Notes under the pieces: model-generated
What the model was told of the DNA's origin: nothing
Database searches by the model: none
Seen by the model: only the letters and a program-made list of their open reading frames with translations
Translations under genes and position numbers: made by a program
Source: a virus
Direction: 5' to 3' (one strand)
DNA: 20,181 nt
Virus record (IMG/VR): IMGVR_UViG_3300043773_002253
Location: 1 to 20,181 of that record
Shown: in pieces, positions 15,231 through 20,181 of the stretch
Layout: each line of letters begins with the position of its first letter
How positions within the stretch are numbered: the first letter of the stretch is position 1

Positions 15231-15497
15231 TCAGGCCTTGGCCTTGCGGGTCCGCTTGGGCTTCTCCGCAGGGGGCTCGGCCACTTCGGCGGGCGCTTCG
15301 GTCTTCACCCGCACATAGGCGGCGTGCGAGCTGCCGAACTTGCTCTTCTCCTTGCGGGCCGCCACCGTGAACTTCAGGTAGCGCTTCCCCTCATACTCGA
15401 AGAAGTGCGGCTCCATCTTCTCCACGTCCAGGACCACGTCGATCAGGTCCCATTCGTTGTGCTTCGTGCCGTGTCCGATATACTGCTTGGTCTCCAT
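15231..15497 (-). CDS. Small Lys/Glu-rich protein of Bacteroidota phage type, unknown
   Basis: 88 aa from METKQYIGHGTKHNEWDLID. An 11-codon longer form from 15530 is possible. I prefer the inner ATG because the bases before it are A/C-rich (CAACAACACCAAAAACCC), as is common before Bacteroidota starts, and because the recognisable part of the protein begins there. The first about 65 residues read as a small beta domain (DLIDVVLDVEKMEPHFFEYE, GKRYLKFTVAARKEKSKFG). The last about 20 are a Pro/Ala/Lys tail ending KPKRTRKAKA that could bind nucleic acid. I recall similar small proteins in Bacteroidota mobile elements but know no function. It stands alone between two structured intergenic regions, so it probably has its own promoter. 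Confidence 0.7.
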   Translation of the reverse strand: METKQYIGHGTKHNEWDLIDVVLDVEKMEPHFFEYEGKRYLKFTVAARKEKSKFGSSHAAYVRVKTEAPAEVAEPPAEKPKRTRKAKA

Positions 15498-16001
15498 GGT
15501 TGTGTAGGGTTTTTGGTGTTGTTGAACCATGCATGGACAATTGCAGGGGCACCGCTGGGCCTATGCTGCTCGTGGCTTACCGGACCGCTCAACTTTTACG
15601 TGAGCAGGGAGGATATGACGCGAAACCCGTAGGGCGAACGCAGTGAAGGGCATGGCACTAGGCACTGCGGGCCACTGCGTCCTTTGCTATGGGTCAACTA
15701 GCCGGAAAACCGAAGCGGCCAAGGGGGCCTTAGCAGTACGGGCCACGGCACGTGCTACAACAGTGCGGTCCGGATCAGTGGGCCGGAGTGTGGAGAAGGG
15801 GCCAGCGCTTCCGAGTAGAGGGGCAGCAGCTACCGTTCACTGGTGGTCCCGCAAGGAGTAGTTCGGCGCCGCATGCCGCCGCGTGTGAAGCCCGGAGCGC
15901 CTCGTGGCCATGCCCTGGAGAAGCACTGCGCCGCAAGGCCAAGGCCCCACCACCGGGGCCCAAGCCCTGGAGCGGTCCAAGGCACCGGTGCATGCACAGC
16001 A

Positions 16002-16034
16002 GGTCCGCCGCGGGTGGGTGGGTGGAGGCGGACC
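16002..16034 (+). other. G-rich tract in the loop of an inverted repeat (element B)
   Basis: GGTCCGCC (16002-16009) and GGCGGACC (16027-16034) pair over 8 bp. The 17-nt loop holds GGGTGGGTGGGTGG followed by AGG, a three-plus-two-tract quadruplex candidate. Stem length, stem sequence (GG-CCGCC) and G-rich strand match element A at 15126-15160, although the tracts differ. Confidence 0.6.
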
Positions 16035-16063
16035 ACCGCGGGATCACCGCGGGCGCCTTCTTT

Positions 16064-16093
16064 GCTCCTTTCTTGGCGCGACAAGAAAGGAGC
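16064..16093. repeat. 12-bp perfect inverted repeat
   Basis: GCTCCTTTCTTG and CAAGAAAGGAGC enclose a 6-nt loop (GCGCGA). The pyrimidine/purine-rich stem is of a type I recall in extragenic dispersed hairpins of some high-GC Bacteroidota genomes. A short GGGC/GCCC pair can extend it. Confidence 0.7.
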
Positions 16094-16125
16094 GCCCGGC
16101 CTGTAACTCGTGCCGGGCGTGGCTT
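16093..16125 (+). terminator. Possible plus-strand intrinsic terminator
   Basis: CGCCCGGC (16093-16100) and GCCGGGCG (16112-16119) form an 8-bp GC stem with an 11-nt loop, followed on the plus strand by TGGCTTTTC. If used, it would end a plus-strand transcript running against the phage genes. The U-run is short and offset by four bases, so this is tentative. Confidence 0.3.
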
Positions 16126-16153
16126 TTCTGCTACTGTGGTCGTGGCAATTTAC

Positions 16154-16199
16154 ACCGGCACCAGCGCCAATGGTGGTAAACCCTTGGCGCTGTGCCGGT
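16154..16199. repeat. 16-bp inverted repeat with one bulge
   Basis: ACCGGCACCAGCGCCAA (16154-16170) pairs with TTGGCGCTGTGCCGGT (16184-16199); one C is bulged and the loop is 13 nt. There is no U-run on either side, so ordinary intrinsic termination is not indicated. Confidence 0.7.
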
Positions 16200-16206
16200 T
16201 GAGCCT

Positions 16207-16230
16207 GTGACCGTGCCCCAGCACGGTCAC
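16207..16230. repeat. 10-bp perfect hairpin
   Basis: GTGACCGTGC and GCACGGTCAC close a 4-nt loop (CCCA on plus, TGGG on minus). It lies 7 nt from the previous inverted repeat, so the two form a tandem hairpin pair about 120 nt downstream of terL. Confidence 0.65.
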
Positions 16231-16299
16231 GGAACGGCGTTAGCCCGCGCGGCGCTCTGTCGCGCTCTGGCAGCTGCCGGCCCCTCCCACGGGGATATC

Positions 16300-16326
16300 T
16301 GTACAAGGTGCCGTGGCCCCTGTACA
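16300..16326 (-). repeat. Inverted repeat just after terL
   Basis: TGTACAAGG and CCCTGTACA pair over 8 of 9 positions, starting 21 nt past the terL stop. No U-run follows on the minus strand. It may protect the 3' end of terL mRNA or be the first element of the structured region. Confidence 0.45.
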
Positions 16327-16347
16327 CTGACGTGCGTGAAGTTGATG

Positions 16348-17973
16348 CTAGCCGAAGGTGAGGCCCACAGATACTCTGCTACCTGCACCGAGGCGCAGGA
16401 ACCTACCGATCACCAGCAGGTCGCAGGCATCGGATAGGTGGGTGGTCTCTGCCTGGTCGGCGACCGGGTTCTTCTCGTCGGTCTTATCCTTCTCGAACCC
16501 ACGACGTGTCTGCCGTGCACCAGCCAGGCGCATCGATAACCGTGTCGGTTCTGTGTTGATGGCGTTGAAGCGCACGCTCGGTAGCTCTGCATCAGCATCG
16601 GCAAAGCGCCTACCCCAGAATACATACTTCTCATGGTGACCAGGGGCCTGTCCGATGTAGAACAGTTCCACCTCCCAGCCCAGCGATTCTAGCTCACGCT
16701 TCAGTTCCAGGATGAAGCCATACTCCCTCACCGCATCCTCACCCACCATGGTGTGATCATAGTTGATCACCACATACCGTGGTGTGTGGAACTGGTAGTA
16801 GTCGTGGAACTTCCGAGCCAGGTCCCGGATCTTCTGTGGATGCTTGACGAACACCTGGTTCAAGATGTTGAAGTCTTCGAACAGCTGGCCTACCACCAAG
16901 CAATTGAATGATGCACCGAAGTCAGGGGCCAGGTCTAATGGTATGCCTTCCACCAGGTCTCCATCCTGCCTGCAGTCGCTCAGTTCCTTCTCGCCTGTGA
17001 AGATCTCGTTCCCGGCTTGGTACACGTACTTGCTCTCGCTGGGGAAGTAGGTGTGCACATCGTCGTCCAGGTCAGGGTAGAAGCCACCCTCTACCCGATC
17101 GGGCCGCAGGTTCAGGATGCTGGTGCGGAACAGGTAGTCTGGCAGCAGTTGCTTCATCCGGTGGATGTACTCTACACCCAGCACCTCGATGTTGTCCAGG
17201 CTGCTGGCCATGGTGAAGTAGAGCGTGCCCTTGCGCAGGATGTTCAGCTGGTCTTCGAGGGTGCGGATGTGGCTCTGGTACACACGAGCGGATGCCGCGC
17301 TAACTGTGCCATCGGCGATGGCCTGGCGCTTCTTGCTGATCTCGAACTGGGTCGCCAGTATGAGGTCGATGAGCTTGGGGTCCATCAGCTTCTCCTCCTC
17401 GAGTATCCATCTGGCCGATGGGCTGGTGGGCATGTCGGTTGACAGGCATGTGCTGTGGTGGCAGCTCAGGTGGCCGAACCTATCCTTGTTGCCACGCATG
17501 GCCGGCATGAGCTCTTCATCGTGCTGTTCCTTCTTGAGGAACTTGGCCTCGTCGGCAATGACCCAGTCAATGCTGGGGCCGTTGGCGCTGCCGGGGTTCT
17601 GCTGCGATACCAGGATGCCGGCACTGCCGTTGCGGAACGCAAAGGCATTGTGCCAGTCCAGCGGGGTGAACAGTGGGTTCTCCCACCCCTTCAGCGGTCG
17701 TTCACGGATAACGAAGTCCCTGTTGAGCCGGTAGCCCAGGCGCTCGAGTCCGCGAACGAAAGGCGGCAACGTGCGAGTGAGTATCTGGGCGAACGAACGG
17801 CCCTCGATGGCGCCCATCGAGCGAGGCATTTGAAAGATGTTGTTCACCGCGAAGGGCGCAAGTAGCCCGTCGCTCTTACCGGTGCCCCTGCCCCAGATAG
17901 CGCGCACGTGCTGGGCCATGATGGCCATTGCCCGCAGCTGCGGCTTGTTGTAGTGGACCTTAGTGGCCTCCAT
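16348..17973 (-). CDS. terL: Terminase large subunit (packaging ATPase/nuclease)
   Basis: A 541-aa protein with both expected domains. The ATPase has Walker A WGRGTGKSDG (27-36) and Walker B WVIADEA (137-143, Asp-Glu at 141-142). The nuclease domain is RNase-H-like, with probable metal ligands at Asp351 (LAPDFGASFNCLVV), Asp406 (VINYDHTMVG) and Asp515/Asp518 (THLSDACDLLV). Length and motif order are normal for TerL. It pumps DNA into the prohead through the portal and cuts the concatemer. Its start overlaps the small-terminase-like gene by 14 nt. Codon choice is more mixed than in the tail block (TCG serine, GTC/GTT valine, CTC/CTA/TTG leucine), suggesting a different history. The gene is followed by the hairpin-dense region and not directly by portal. 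Confidence 0.93.
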   Translation of the reverse strand: MEATKVHYNKPQLRAMAIMAQHVRAIWGRGTGKSDGLLAPFAVNNIFQMPRSMGAIEGRSFAQILTRTLPPFVRGLERLGYRLNRDFVIRERPLKGWENPLFTPLDWHNAFAFRNGSAGILVSQQNPGSANGPSIDWVIADEAKFLKKEQHDEELMPAMRGNKDRFGHLSCHHSTCLSTDMPTSPSARWILEEEKLMDPKLIDLILATQFEISKKRQAIADGTVSAASARVYQSHIRTLEDQLNILRKGTLYFTMASSLDNIEVLGVEYIHRMKQLLPDYLFRTSILNLRPDRVEGGFYPDLDDDVHTYFPSESKYVYQAGNEIFTGEKELSDCRQDGDLVEGIPLDLAPDFGASFNCLVVGQLFEDFNILNQVFVKHPQKIRDLARKFHDYYQFHTPRYVVINYDHTMVGEDAVREYGFILELKRELESLGWEVELFYIGQAPGHHEKYVFWGRRFADADAELPSVRFNAINTEPTRLSMRLAGARQTRRGFEKDKTDEKNPVADQAETTHLSDACDLLVIGRFLRLGAGSRVSVGLTFG

Positions 17974-18565
17974 CGTCGTCGGGGCTGTCTGCCAGCTTTG
18001 CGATGGTGCCCATCTCGATCAGGCCTTTCTCGCGCTTCTCGCGCAGCACCTGGTCGAACAATGCGCGACGGTCCAGCTCCGACATGGGCGTGCCACCAAT
18101 AGTCTCCGGCAGGTACATTGGCTGCAGCGCCACTGGTCGCTTCAGTTCCAATGGGTCTACCGGTACATCATCCTTGCGACCGATGCCGGCGGCGTCGATG
18201 ATGACCTTCGCAATGCGTGCCACCTCGCCGAACTTGCCAGCCTTGCCGGCGCGCACCATGGTCTCGGTGAGGTAGTCCACCAGCATGTTGGCCAGGTAGT
18301 CCTTGTCGGTGCGTGGGCGGGTGCCCCATACGCGCCGTGCGCAGTCCAGGTCGCGGCGTGCTGTGCTCTCGCTGTAGCCGAACTTCTCCATGAGCATGGG
18401 GAGCACCTTGCGCTCGCTCATGTGCTCACGCAGCAGGTTGTCCGCAACGTTCCACCGTTCGAACAGCTCCATCTGCTTGTGGTCGAGCGGGCTTTCGGCC
18501 CGATCGGCCACTGGCAAGTGCAGCCAGGCGACAATGGCCTCGGCTTCGGTCAGGTTGGTCCTCAT
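17960..18565 (-). CDS. Probable terminase small subunit
   Basis: 201 aa from the ATG at 18565 (MRTNLTEAEAIVAWLHLPVA). The longer frame from 18661 is rejected because the ATG here overlaps the upstream TGA (ATGA). A helix-turn-helix-like segment is visible at about residues 58-78 (LMEKFGYSESTARRDLDCAR), as expected for the DNA-recognition part of small terminases. A helical central region follows (oligomerisation-like, KDYLANMLVDYLTETMVRAG). The C-terminal part is acidic (DSPDDDGG). It directly precedes and overlaps terL by 14 nt, the usual place for terS. It would bind the packaging start site and load TerL. Sequence identity to known TerS is not visible to me; the call rests on HTH, size and position. 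Confidence 0.72.
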   Translation of the reverse strand: MRTNLTEAEAIVAWLHLPVADRAESPLDHKQMELFERWNVADNLLREHMSERKVLPMLMEKFGYSESTARRDLDCARRVWGTRPRTDKDYLANMLVDYLTETMVRAGKAGKFGEVARIAKVIIDAAGIGRKDDVPVDPLELKRPVALQPMYLPETIGGTPMSELDRRALFDQVLREKREKGLIEMGTIAKLADSPDDDGGH

Positions 18566-18828
18566 TGGCTGTCGATCTTCCGCAGGAGGTCCGCGGCCAT
18601 TTGCTGGGCCGGTGTACTGTGCCTGCGGGCGGTGGTGAGAATGCTTTCGTGCAGCTCGCACTTGGTGAGCATGCGCCCTTTGCGGATGGCCTTGCCCAGC
18701 TCGTTATCGCGTGATGACAGTGCGCGCTGCACCGTCATGGCGGGCAGTTCCAGCACGTCGTTCAGCTCTTCGTCCGTGAGGAGCAGGCTGGCGAAATACT
18801 CGGCCTCCTTCAGTTCTTCCTCATTCAT
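18562..18828 (-). CDS. Small helical protein of packaging operon, HTH-like
   Basis: An 88-aa acidic/helical protein, MNEEELKEAEYFASLLLTDE. Residues 18-50 (TDEELNDVLELPAMTVQRAL) have the spacing of a small helix-turn-helix, and the C-terminus is a further helix ending in AADLLRKIDSQ. I recall similar small proteins just before terminase genes in Bacteroidota phages; a DNA-binding or packaging-accessory role is a guess. It overlaps the phospholipase-D-like gene by 8 nt and the small terminase by 4 nt, which makes it a confident gene despite its size. It could itself be a second terminase-small-like component. Confidence 0.7.
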   Translation of the reverse strand: MNEEELKEAEYFASLLLTDEELNDVLELPAMTVQRALSSRDNELGKAIRKGRMLTKCELHESILTTARRHSTPAQQMAADLLRKIDSQ

Positions 18829-19417
18829 GGTCGAAGGGCTTGGCGCCGTCCATCACGGCATCGATCCAGGTGCGCTCGGCGATGGCCTGCTCGCGGTGTG
18901 TGCATACCACGTACTTCTCGATGCGTGGGTTGCGGGTGAAGTTGGCCGACCCGCTCACGGTGACGCCCCACTTGTCGTTGAGCACCACGATGCACTTCGC
19001 GTGGATCTTGGTAAGCCTCACCTGCAGGTTGAACCTGGCCAGCTGGTGAGCTGCAGGGTTCATCGCTTCCACGCGCTCGCTGAACAGGGCTCGAAGGGAC
19101 AGGATGCGCCCCTCTTCCATGTGCTGCAGGATGGTGCGCACAGGCTCTTCGGTGATGGTCCAGCTGGTGATCCACACGCGGGCGGGGCCGGTGTGGTCCA
19201 GGATATGCGTGAGCATATCGTGCATGGACCACTTGGCGAAGCTGGGCAGGTGGATGTGCTCATTGTGGTTCAAGGCGCCCACCAGCTCCTGCAGGGTGCT
19301 GTTCTTGTGGCCGATGGAGCTCCTTACGTTGCCGGCCACACGTGTCGCCTCGGGCTGTGGTGCGCCCAGGTCCTCTTCGGACGTGCCGGTGCGGATATCA
19401 TTACGCCGGAAGAGCAT
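18821..19417 (-). CDS. Phospholipase-D-like (single HxK motif) protein
   Basis: A 198-aa protein. The C-terminal half has the PLD signature: His139-x-Lys141 in KIHAKCIVVLNDKWG, followed by SGSANFT (155-161) and NPRIEKYVV. The earlier part has WITSWTITEEP and LRALFSERVE strands and helices typical of one half of a PLD fold. One motif only means the active site would form from a dimer, as in Nuc-type nucleases and some restriction endonucleases. Substrate may be DNA (nuclease) or lipid; near terminase a DNA role seems likelier, by inference. It overlaps the 232-aa gene by 17 nt and the next gene by 8 nt. The acidic residue after HxK sits at 148 (LND), two residues later than the usual HxKxxxxD spacing. 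Confidence 0.8.
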   Translation of the reverse strand: MLFRRNDIRTGTSEEDLGAPQPEATRVAGNVRSSIGHKNSTLQELVGALNHNEHIHLPSFAKWSMHDMLTHILDHTGPARVWITSWTITEEPVRTILQHMEEGRILSLRALFSERVEAMNPAAHQLARFNLQVRLTKIHAKCIVVLNDKWGVTVSGSANFTRNPRIEKYVVCTHREQAIAERTWIDAVMDGAKPFDHE

Positions 19418-20099
19418 CGATGAGGGCCTTGAGTTCTTCGCGCTCCTTCTCCCAGAGCTGGCTCTTTGCCGGGGATACCTTGCGGGAGCCCGATCGGGCG
19501 CGGCTCAGGTAGCTCTCAATGGTCTTCAGCCGCTTCACCAGCTCCACGCTGTTGCGTGTTGCTGCCGGTTGTATGGCCGGTGCAGCTTCGCCGGGATCCT
19601 TCCCGGTGGCCTTCCACGCATCCAGGCGGGCGTAGGCGCTTACGATACGGTCGTCCAGCTCCACTACGATGAGGGCATCGCGCAGGCGGTCCTCGTCGCT
19701 GGGCAGGCTTTCCAGGCGGTGCCGGTAGTAGTCCATCTCGCGCAGGTCGCGCTTGGCCTGGTCGTGCACGGCCTGCAGCGCTTGGGGCAGCTGCTCTTCC
19801 TTGAACCCATCATTGCGCGGGTCGCGGGCCTGTTGCTTGCGCTCGGCGGCAATGTCCGCCTTGGTAGGCGTGGGGGGGGCTACGTTGCGCACCTGCAGTA
19901 CCTGGGCTTTCTCCACGTGCAGGCGGTGGAGCTCCTTCAGGTGGTCCACCAGCTCTTCGCGGCTCACACTGGTCTCGCCCAGCTCCAGGAAGTACAGGTC
20001 GGCGGCATCCAGCGTGCCGTGTGCCTTCAGCAGCTCAAGACCCTGCGCATAGGTGCGTGGGCCTTGGAGCCATGCGTGAATGCGTTGTGCGGCCGACAT
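19401..20099 (-). CDS. Helical protein, first gene of packaging block, unknown
   Basis: 232 aa, MSAAQRIHAWLQGPRTYAQG. Almost entirely helical and charged. Residues 1-60 look like a small helical module (AWLQGPRTYAQGLELLKAHG... ETSVSREELVDHLKELHRLH), a start I associate with proteins beside terminase genes in Bacteroidota phages. Residues 80-150 are Gln/Arg/Glu-rich (DIAAERKQQARDPRNDGFKE), and a final helical pair reaches the end. No catalytic motif is visible. It opens the block; its ATG lies 31 nt downstream of the 18-bp repeat, which supports the start chosen. It overlaps the phospholipase-D-like gene by 17 nt, so it is in the packaging operon. Function unknown; a scaffold or packaging accessory are possible guesses only. 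Confidence 0.78.
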   Translation of the reverse strand: MSAAQRIHAWLQGPRTYAQGLELLKAHGTLDAADLYFLELGETSVSREELVDHLKELHRLHVEKAQVLQVRNVAPPTPTKADIAAERKQQARDPRNDGFKEEQLPQALQAVHDQAKRDLREMDYYRHRLESLPSDEDRLRDALIVVELDDRIVSAYARLDAWKATGKDPGEAAPAIQPAATRNSVELVKRLKTIESYLSRARSGSRKVSPAKSQLWEKEREELKALIDALPA

Positions 20100-20130
20100 G
20101 CTGCGAAACTCGCTGCATGCGGCCGGGCAT

Positions 20131-20148
20131 CATAGGAACCGATTACCG
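20131..20148 (-). promoter_or_regulatory. 18-bp repeat, copy 2: candidate late-promoter/activator site
   Basis: Minus-strand CGGTAATCGGTTCCTATG, identical to copy 1 at 14414-14431, ending exactly 31 nt before the ATG at 20099. The bases between repeat and ATG differ at the two sites, so only the 18 bases and the spacing are conserved. The first bases carry the stop of the upstream gene fragment. Confidence 0.6.
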
Positions 20149-20181
20149 GGGTGCCACCATCCACATCAGGGTATCGCCCAC
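20143..20181 (-). CDS. 3' end of an upstream gene (fragment at window edge)
   Basis: Reading the minus strand from the window edge gives VGDTLMWMVAPR and a TAA stop at 20145-20143, which lies inside the 18-bp repeat. Twelve codons are too few to identify the protein. The frame has the same GC-rich codon style as the other genes. No function can be assigned. Confidence 0.35.
   Translation of the reverse strand: MGDTLMWMVAPR

Larger units (their letters stand above)
15498..16347. other. 850-bp gene-free, hairpin-dense region; candidate structured RNA or DNA-processing site
   Basis: No ORF here is convincing; those present are Arg/Gly/Pro-rich shadows. Inverted repeats crowd the region. One is 15625-15631 with 15688-15694, enclosing 15638-15645 with 15673-15680. 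Two overlapping 10-bp palindromes sit at 15982-15997, followed by the G-rich element at 16002-16034. Large hairpins lie at 16064-16093, 16093-16119, 16154-16199, 16207-16230 and 16300-16326. One G-U pair in the first nested stem fits plus-strand RNA. It could be a non-coding RNA, an attenuator/terminator array after terL, or a packaging or recombination site. Confidence 0.45.

Noticed and set aside
15565-15582. CGGTAA near the small gene at 15231-15497 as another late-promoter copy
   Set aside because: Only the first six bases match and the distance to either possible start differs from 31 nt.
15752-16327. ORFs on both strands in the 15.5-16.3 kb region (152 codons plus, 165 codons minus)
   Set aside because: Arg/Gly/Pro-rich, no coupling, run through perfect hairpins; not protein-like.
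15498-16347. CRISPR array, diversity-generating retroelement, retron or group II intron
   Set aside because: No regularly spaced direct repeats, no reverse transcriptase gene, and no recognisable domain V or template/variable repeat pair; the hairpins differ from one another.

Overview
This window is the late (virion-building) region of a tailed phage or prophage. It is GC-rich, and every gene I can support lies on the minus strand, so transcription runs from about 20.1 kb down to 1. The host is probably a Bacteroidota member. This is inferred from an LRR-like tail-protein C-terminus ending in 'AAPTAASLAARTALLANGWT', a DUF6712-like protein, the small-protein families around the terminase, and the lack of clear Shine-Dalgarno sequences. 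No integrase, repressor, replication gene, tRNA or rRNA is visible. A TP901-type tape measure and no visible sheath gene suggest siphovirus-like morphology.

Layout in transcription order. (1) 20.1-16.3 kb, packaging block: the last codons of an upstream gene, an unknown helical protein, a single-motif phospholipase-D-like protein, a small helical protein, a probable small terminase, and the large terminase, all with short overlaps. (2) 16.35-15.5 kb: about 850 bp with no credible gene, packed with strong inverted repeats. (3) 15.5-14.4 kb: a small Bacteroidota-type protein and a RadC/JAB-domain protein, separated by 336 bp holding an about 180-bp imperfect palindrome, a G-quadruplex motif inside an inverted repeat, and a strong GNRA hairpin. 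(4) 14.4-11.7 kb: a small conserved protein, the probable portal and a DUF6712-like protein. (5) 11.7-9.0 kb, lysis/envelope cassette: a small lipoprotein, two membrane-anchored coiled-coil proteins, a CHAP endolysin, and a lipoprotein that carries a second signal peptide in its middle. (6) 9.0 kb to the left edge, tail block: five proteins, then a tape-measure protein cut by the window edge.

The strongest new signal is an exact 18-bp repeat (minus strand CGGTAATCGGTTCCTATG). It lies exactly 31 nt upstream of the ATG of the first gene of the packaging block and of the first gene of the portal block. It looks like a phage-specific late promoter or activator site that switches on the two blocks together. 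The two intergenic regions add a pair of similarly built G-quadruplex/inverted-repeat elements and a possible structured non-coding RNA. No major capsid protein, scaffold or head protease is recognisable between terminase and tape measure, so either the capsid gene lies outside the window or one of the unassigned proteins fills that role.
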